From Cellulomonas sp. (lineage in GTDB: Bacteria; Actinomycetota; Actinomycetes; Actinomycetales; Cellulomonadaceae): a stretch of 64,000 nucleotides of DNA. Made by a program: the position numbers and the translations under genes. Positions 60,344 to 64,000 of this stretch are shown in pieces. The stretch spans positions 1-64,000 of the forward strand of contig NZ_JADGMY010000025.1 in the NCBI RefSeq assembly GCF_015234515.1, read 5' to 3'. The first letter of the stretch is position 1. Each line of letters starts with the position of its first letter. The notes beneath the pieces were generated by a model. The model ran no database searches. It worked only from the letters and a program-made list of their open reading frames with translations, and was not told the DNA's origin.

Positions 60344-60646
60344 CGGGGCGACCGTCTCGTCACGCGCTGCCCGCGTTCTCGCACTGCTGGAGGCCTACCG
60401 ACCTCGACCCTGTTGACGGCCGGCCGCTGGACCGTGGTCCGGACGCCGCGAGCTCGACCTTCGTGGCTGAGCCGAGCGTATGGGCGCCCCTTCGGCTGGT
60501 GACGGGCGGGCGTTTCGCCCACTACGGTCCTCGGCGCCCGTCGTGGTGGATCTGCACGGGGGTTCGTGGTGGCCCGGCACGGCCAGGTCGAACCGGTGAC
60601 GATCGAGCGCGGTCATGCCGCTGTCATGACCTCCGGCACCAGTGCC
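60344..60646. other. Intergenic stretch without a supported gene
   Basis: About 300 bases between the convergent DUF4037 and SGNH genes. A GGGCG/CGCCC hairpin near 60506-60524 may serve as a terminator. A 73-codon minus-strand frame (60395-60616) lacks a ribosome site and has low-complexity composition, so I do not call it. Confidence 0.5.
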
Positions 60647-61819
60647 TCACGCGGGGGACAGGGCGCCCCCCGGGCCGAACGCCAGGCGCGCGAACCGCTC
60701 TCCGATGATCCGGTGCGTGGCCGCGTCGGGGTGCAGTGCGTCGGGCAGCGGGTGCGCGGTCTCGTCGCCGACGCCGTACAGCTCGCGCCCGTCGAGGTAG
60801 GCGATGCGCGGGTCGTCCTGCCGGCGTTGGGCGACGATGCGGGTCAGCTCGTCGCGGATGACCCTGAGGGTCAGCCGGCCGGCGGGAACCTCGGCCGGGT
60901 CGCCCGTGGCCAGGAACCGGATGGTGCCCGAGCCGAAGCTGCTCGGGTCGAAGGCGCCGGGGCCGGGGGTGTCCTCGTGGATGGGGCACAGGATCGGGGA
61001 CACGACCAGCAGCGGGGTGTCGCGGTGCCCGTCGCGGACGGTGTCGAGGAACCCGTGGACGGCCGCTGTGAACGTCCGCAGCCGCATGGTGTCGCCGTTG
61101 ACGATGTTGATGCCGATCTTGACGGAGATCAGGTCGGCGGGCGTGTCGCGCATCGTGCGGGCGGTCTGCGGGTCCAGCAGGGCGCTGCCGCCGAAGCCGA
61201 GGTTGAGCAGGTCCACGCCGGCCGCGCGCGCGGCGAGCGCGGTCCAGGTGCCGGTGGGCGTCAGCGCGTTGGAGCCGTGGCTGATCGACGAGCCGTGGTG
61301 CAGCCAGACGGGTCGGCCGTCGGCGGTGACGGGCTCGAGCGGGGCGTCGGCGCGGAGCTCGACCAGCGTCGCGAGCTCGTTGTGCGGCAGCCACAGCTCG
61401 ACGGTCTTGTCGCGGTCCGGCAGCTCGTCGAACGTCACCCTGCCCGGCTCACCGGGGCGGACCTCACGCGCGCCGGTGGCAGGGTCGATCGCCAGCACGT
61501 CGCCGCCGTCGACGGTCGCCCGGCCGGCGAGGTCACCGTCGACGAGCAGCTCGTACACGCCGTCCGGCCGTCCGGGCAGGCCGACGTAGGTCACGCGCGT
61601 CGGCCGGGCGTCCAGCTCGATCCGCGTCGCCCGGGTGCGGGCGACCAGGCGCACGCCCGCTGCCTGCGCCTCGGCCATGAGCAGCTGCGGGTCCGGCAGC
61701 TGGCGACGCGCCCAGGCCGGCAGCCGGTGCGGCTGCACACCCCGCTCGGTCCGCTCGAGCTCGACGGCACCACGGAAGAGGTCGTCGGTCAGGGGGATGG
61801 TGAAGGTGGCGGAGGTCAT
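60647..61819 (-). CDS. Two-domain SGNH hydrolase (CE2/GDSL-like esterase)
   Basis: The protein has 390 residues. An N-terminal jelly-roll-like domain (about 1-165) is followed by an SGNH domain. Block I is VWLHHGSSISHGSNAL, block II is LNLGFGGSALLDP, and the final catalytic pair is in LPDALHPDAATH. This two-part layout recalls family 2 carbohydrate esterases that deacetylate plant polysaccharides. No signal peptide is present, so it may act on imported acetylated oligosaccharides. AGGACGAG precedes the ATG. Confidence 0.75.
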   Translation of the reverse strand: MTSATFTIPLTDDLFRGAVELERTERGVQPHRLPAWARRQLPDPQLLMAEAQAAGVRLVARTRATRIELDARPTRVTYVGLPGRPDGVYELLVDGDLAGRATVDGGDVLAIDPATGAREVRPGEPGRVTFDELPDRDKTVELWLPHNELATLVELRADAPLEPVTADGRPVWLHHGSSISHGSNALTPTGTWTALAARAAGVDLLNLGFGGSALLDPQTARTMRDTPADLISVKIGINIVNGDTMRLRTFTAAVHGFLDTVRDGHRDTPLLVVSPILCPIHEDTPGPGAFDPSSFGSGTIRFLATGDPAEVPAGRLTLRVIRDELTRIVAQRRQDDPRIAYLDGRELYGVGDETAHPLPDALHPDAATHRIIGERFARLAFGPGGALSPA

Positions 61820-62078
61820 CGTCTCGTCCTGGTGGGGTCGGGTGGTCGGCCGTGCGCACTGACAGCAGGGGTACGGCCGCGTCTCGTCGTCGCCGCGACC
61901 ACCTGGGGGTGGCGGAGCGGGAGTCGCACGTCGACATCATCGAAGGGTACGAGCGGGCCCGCCGCCACGCCGCTGCCACGAGCAGTGCGCTGCCGGCACG
62001 CTCATCCGAGCGCCCTCCGTCGGCCGCCGCGGCCGGACGCATTCGGCGTCGTCACGCCCCCCGATCGTCCCGAGGGTC
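61820..62078. other. Intergenic stretch without a supported gene
   Basis: A plus-strand frame from 61852 includes GVAERESHVDIIEGYERARR, which is protein-like for about 25 residues, but it has no ribosome site and then runs into antisense of the Rieske gene. It could be a relic. No clear hairpin or promoter is seen. Confidence 0.35.
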
Positions 62079-62603
62079 TCAGGCCCTGCCTGCGAGGACC
62101 CGCCCCTCGACGACGTGCACGTCGACCTCGGGCAGCGGTGTCGAAGCGGGCCCCGAGACGTTCGCGCCTGACAGGTCGAACACCGAGCCGTGGCACGGGC
62201 AGACGAGCCGGCCGTCGTCCGCGGTGACCGTGCAGCCCTGGTGGGTGCAGACCGCCGAGAGCGCGACGATCGTCCCTGCGGTCGCCTGCGTCAGGAGGAG
62301 CTCGTTCCCGTCGGCGTCCTTGACGGAGAGCGCGCCGCCCTCGGGGACGTCGGCGAGCTCGGCGAGCGCTCCGGACCCCCCGCCGGTGCTCGACCCGCCG
62401 CCGGTGCTCGCGCTCGGGGTGCGGTCCGCGGTCGGACCACCGCCACGACCGCACGCGGCGAGCACGCCGGCTGCGGCGACGCCGGCGGTGACCACTCCGG
62501 CCCGCTTCAGCACCTGCCGGCGATCGAGGCAGCCGTCGCAGCCCGGTGCGTGCGTATGGTCGTTCGGGTCCGACGTGTTCGGGGTGTCCAGCAGCGAGGA
62601 CAT
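62079..62603 (-). CDS. Rieske [2Fe-2S] lipoprotein, Tat-type
   Basis: A 174-residue protein. A twin-arginine-like DRRQVLKRAG leads to a hydrophobic stretch ending in VLAAC, a lipobox. A Gly/Ser/Thr spacer follows, then a Rieske domain with both cluster motifs, CTHQGC and CPCHGS. It is therefore a folded iron-sulfur electron carrier anchored outside the membrane. GGAGG precedes the ATG. It lies 85 bases downstream of the copper monooxygenase on the same strand, and it may be that enzyme's electron donor (inference). Confidence 0.88.
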   Translation of the reverse strand: MSSLLDTPNTSDPNDHTHAPGCDGCLDRRQVLKRAGVVTAGVAAAGVLAACGRGGGPTADRTPSASTGGGSSTGGGSGALAELADVPEGGALSVKDADGNELLLTQATAGTIVALSAVCTHQGCTVTADDGRLVCPCHGSVFDLSGANVSGPASTPLPEVDVHVVEGRVLAGRA

Positions 62604-62651
62604 CTGCACCTCCGTGCGCGGGTCGGGACGAGCTGTCATCTGTTGTCACGA

Positions 62652-62686
62652 GGTGGAGGTCGCGGAAGTTCATCGTGACCTCCACC
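62652..62686 (-). repeat. Intercistronic hairpin between copper monooxygenase and Rieske genes
   Basis: GGTGGAGGTC at 62652-62661 pairs with GACCTCCACC at 62677-62686 across a 15-base loop. It could weaken read-through or stabilise the upstream message. Confidence 0.55.
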
Positions 62687-62688
62687 CG

Positions 62689-63924
62689 TCAGGGCCGGCG
62701 GGGGGAGACCGTCATGATGCCGATGCACATCTCGTCGCCGGTGCCGTCGCCCCACACCACGTAGCGCGGCGGGAGCTTGCGCAGCTGGGGCACCTGCTTG
62801 CGCAGCGCCGCGTCGTGCGTGCACGTCACCCGCAGGACGTCACCCGGGTCGACGTCCACGGGCGACGGCAGCCTCGTCATGCGCTGGTTGTCGAAGTCGA
62901 ACTGCGGCACGTCCAGCAGGACCTGGGCGTCGGGCGTGCCGGGGTTGAGCTCGACCTTCACGGACCGCCCGAGCATGTGCATGTGACCGAAACCGGCGAA
63001 CACCGTCACCGGCTCCTCCACCTCGTGGTCGCAGGACTGGGTGTCGCCGGGTGTCGGCACACCGCCCTCGTTGCACTCCTCCACCTGCTCGTCCGCGAAA
63101 CCGCCGACCTCGGGCCCGAACCGCTTGGTCACGTCGGCGACCGAGGCCGCCCGGTCGCAGAGCGGACCCGACTCGTCGGCGGAACAGGGCAGGTCGGTCG
63201 GCGCGCCGAGCGACCACGTCTCGAGCCCCCGGGTCCGCGGGGTGCCGCCCGTCAGCCGCAGCCGCACCGCCGAGCGGTCGGACCCGCCCGGCGTGCCGTC
63301 GGTCGCGAGCAGGTTGTAGTGCATCTGGAAGACGATCAGGCTGCCCGGCTCCAGCCTGAAGCCGACGTCCTGGTCGAGCAGCGTCTCAGTGGCGCCCGGC
63401 GCCCAGGTGTCCACCCACGCCGCGCCCGCGTCGGTGCTCTCCTCGTCGTCGTCCTCCACGTCGGCGCCGTCCACGCCGGTCCCGCCGAAGCACTGCCAGC
63501 CGGGGCCGGGAGTCCTCGCGTCGTGCTCGTGGACCGCGGCAGCGTCGTCCGGCTGCACCGCGTACACGATGCCGTGGTGCGCGATGGCGACGTTCTCCGG
63601 GACGACCTGGGTCCCGGTCAGGAACGCCGCCTCGGTCAGGCCCGGATCGAGCACCTGGCACCGGTACTCGTCCACGGCGCCCTCGGGCGGCGCGGGCGTG
63701 TAGGCCTCGGCCATCGTCAGGTCGACGAACCGCTCGCCGGCGCGCAGCGGCTGCGGTGGAGCCGACGGCCCGCCCCCGTGCGCTCTGTGCGGGTCGGCCG
63801 CGGCGGGCGCCGCGGGGTTGTCCGCGCCGGGGCTGCAGGCGGCGACGGCGCACACCGCCGCCAGCGTGATGACGGCTGCCCCGACCTTCCGTCGTGAACC
63901 GGACGGTGCTGCGTCGACTGCCAT
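62689..63924 (-). CDS. Copper type II (peptidylglycine-hydroxylase-like) monooxygenase lipoprotein
   Basis: A 411-residue lipoprotein (VCAVAAC lipobox, then an Ala/Pro spacer). The two copper domains of the PHM/dopamine-beta-hydroxylase fold are recognisable. The first site has the adjacent histidines in VAIAHHGIVYAV and the His of VFQMHYNLL. The second site has FGHMHMLGRSVKVE and the Met of DEMCIGIM. Many Cys suggest the usual disulfides. These enzymes hydroxylate C-H bonds using copper, oxygen and a one-electron donor. GAGGAGG precedes the ATG. The substrate is unknown. Confidence 0.85.
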   Translation of the reverse strand: MAVDAAPSGSRRKVGAAVITLAAVCAVAACSPGADNPAAPAAADPHRAHGGGPSAPPQPLRAGERFVDLTMAEAYTPAPPEGAVDEYRCQVLDPGLTEAAFLTGTQVVPENVAIAHHGIVYAVQPDDAAAVHEHDARTPGPGWQCFGGTGVDGADVEDDDEESTDAGAAWVDTWAPGATETLLDQDVGFRLEPGSLIVFQMHYNLLATDGTPGGSDRSAVRLRLTGGTPRTRGLETWSLGAPTDLPCSADESGPLCDRAASVADVTKRFGPEVGGFADEQVEECNEGGVPTPGDTQSCDHEVEEPVTVFAGFGHMHMLGRSVKVELNPGTPDAQVLLDVPQFDFDNQRMTRLPSPVDVDPGDVLRVTCTHDAALRKQVPQLRKLPPRYVVWGDGTGDEMCIGIMTVSPRRP

Positions 63925-64000
63925 GGTGGCCTCCTCATGCGGGTGACATCGCTGACCTGAGGCCTGATTCCTATCGAGCGAGACTGAGACGCCCGTTAGA

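Noticed and set aside
60395..60616. Minus-strand 73-codon frame between the DUF4037 and SGNH genes.
   Set aside because: Low-complexity Arg/Pro/Ser composition typical of chance frames in this GC range.
1..64000. Long antisense and shifted reading frames of several hundred residues throughout the window.
   Set aside because: They are Arg/Pro/Ala/Gly-rich frames expected opposite GC-rich genes and lack ribosome sites and domain motifs.
1..64000. tRNA, rRNA, CRISPR arrays and riboswitches.
   Set aside because: No cloverleaf, ribosomal core sequence, regularly spaced repeats or recognisable aptamer was found by reading both strands, though structured RNAs are easy to miss without covariance searches.

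Overview
The window reads as chromosomal DNA of a very GC-rich, cellulose-degrading actinobacterium, most like a Cellulomonas-type member of the Micrococcales. This rests on the strong G/C third-position bias, frequent GTG starts, three secreted proteins carrying C-terminal or N-terminal family 2 cellulose-binding modules (two AA10 lytic polysaccharide monooxygenases and one GH5 endoglucanase), a LysX-type lysyl-phosphatidylglycerol synthase/lysyl-tRNA synthetase fusion, and many promoters that start transcription at the initiation codon. No rRNA, tRNA, CRISPR array or intact mobile element was seen. The genus is an inference.

Layout. 1-7648: a CoA-dependent catabolic cluster (thiolase, MaoC hydratase, SDR dehydrogenase, PaaX-like repressor, FAH-family hydrolase, ADP-forming acyl-CoA synthetase, FAD monooxygenase), probably for an aromatic or similar hydroxylated acid. 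7774-13913: mixed genes, including a secreted four-repeat protein, an HNH nuclease, a Cys-rich copper-storage-like protein, a serine hydrolase, a ChaB/Rho_N protein, a phosphotransferase and a Nif3-family protein. 14019-16335: the first LPMO and a protein made of four cold-shock domains. 16355-24155: small regulators and enzymes, with a decayed MFS gene and a frameshifted GrpB gene. 24194-33502: an apparent envelope/stress block (holin-like membrane protein, SHOCT protein, DUF1269 protein, large LuxR regulator, lipoprotein, LysX, DMT permease). 33694-36609: MerR, aldo/keto reductase, zinc alcohol dehydrogenase, cupin. 36685-38310: the GH5 endoglucanase. 38436-48920: nucleoside hydrolase, an ABC exporter, acetyltransferases, a second FAD monooxygenase, a reductase and a two-gene toxin-antitoxin-like pair. 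49065-49970: the second LPMO. 50077-59169: a plastic region with an IS5-like transposase relic, a protein with two Ltp-type repeats, and a module of two small genes present in three differently decayed copies. 59285-63924: a DUF4037 protein, a two-domain SGNH esterase, and a secreted copper monooxygenase with a Rieske lipoprotein.

How parts may work together. The LPMOs and the GH5 enzyme have near-identical LacI-like half-palindromes (GAANCGNTTC) 70-85 bases upstream of their starts, suggesting one regulator for cellulose attack. Copper recurs: two LPMOs, a peptidylglycine-hydroxylase-like monooxygenase and a Csp-type storage protein. Gene boundaries are marked by long hairpins at convergent ends, three of which share the same outer arm and form a dispersed repeat family.
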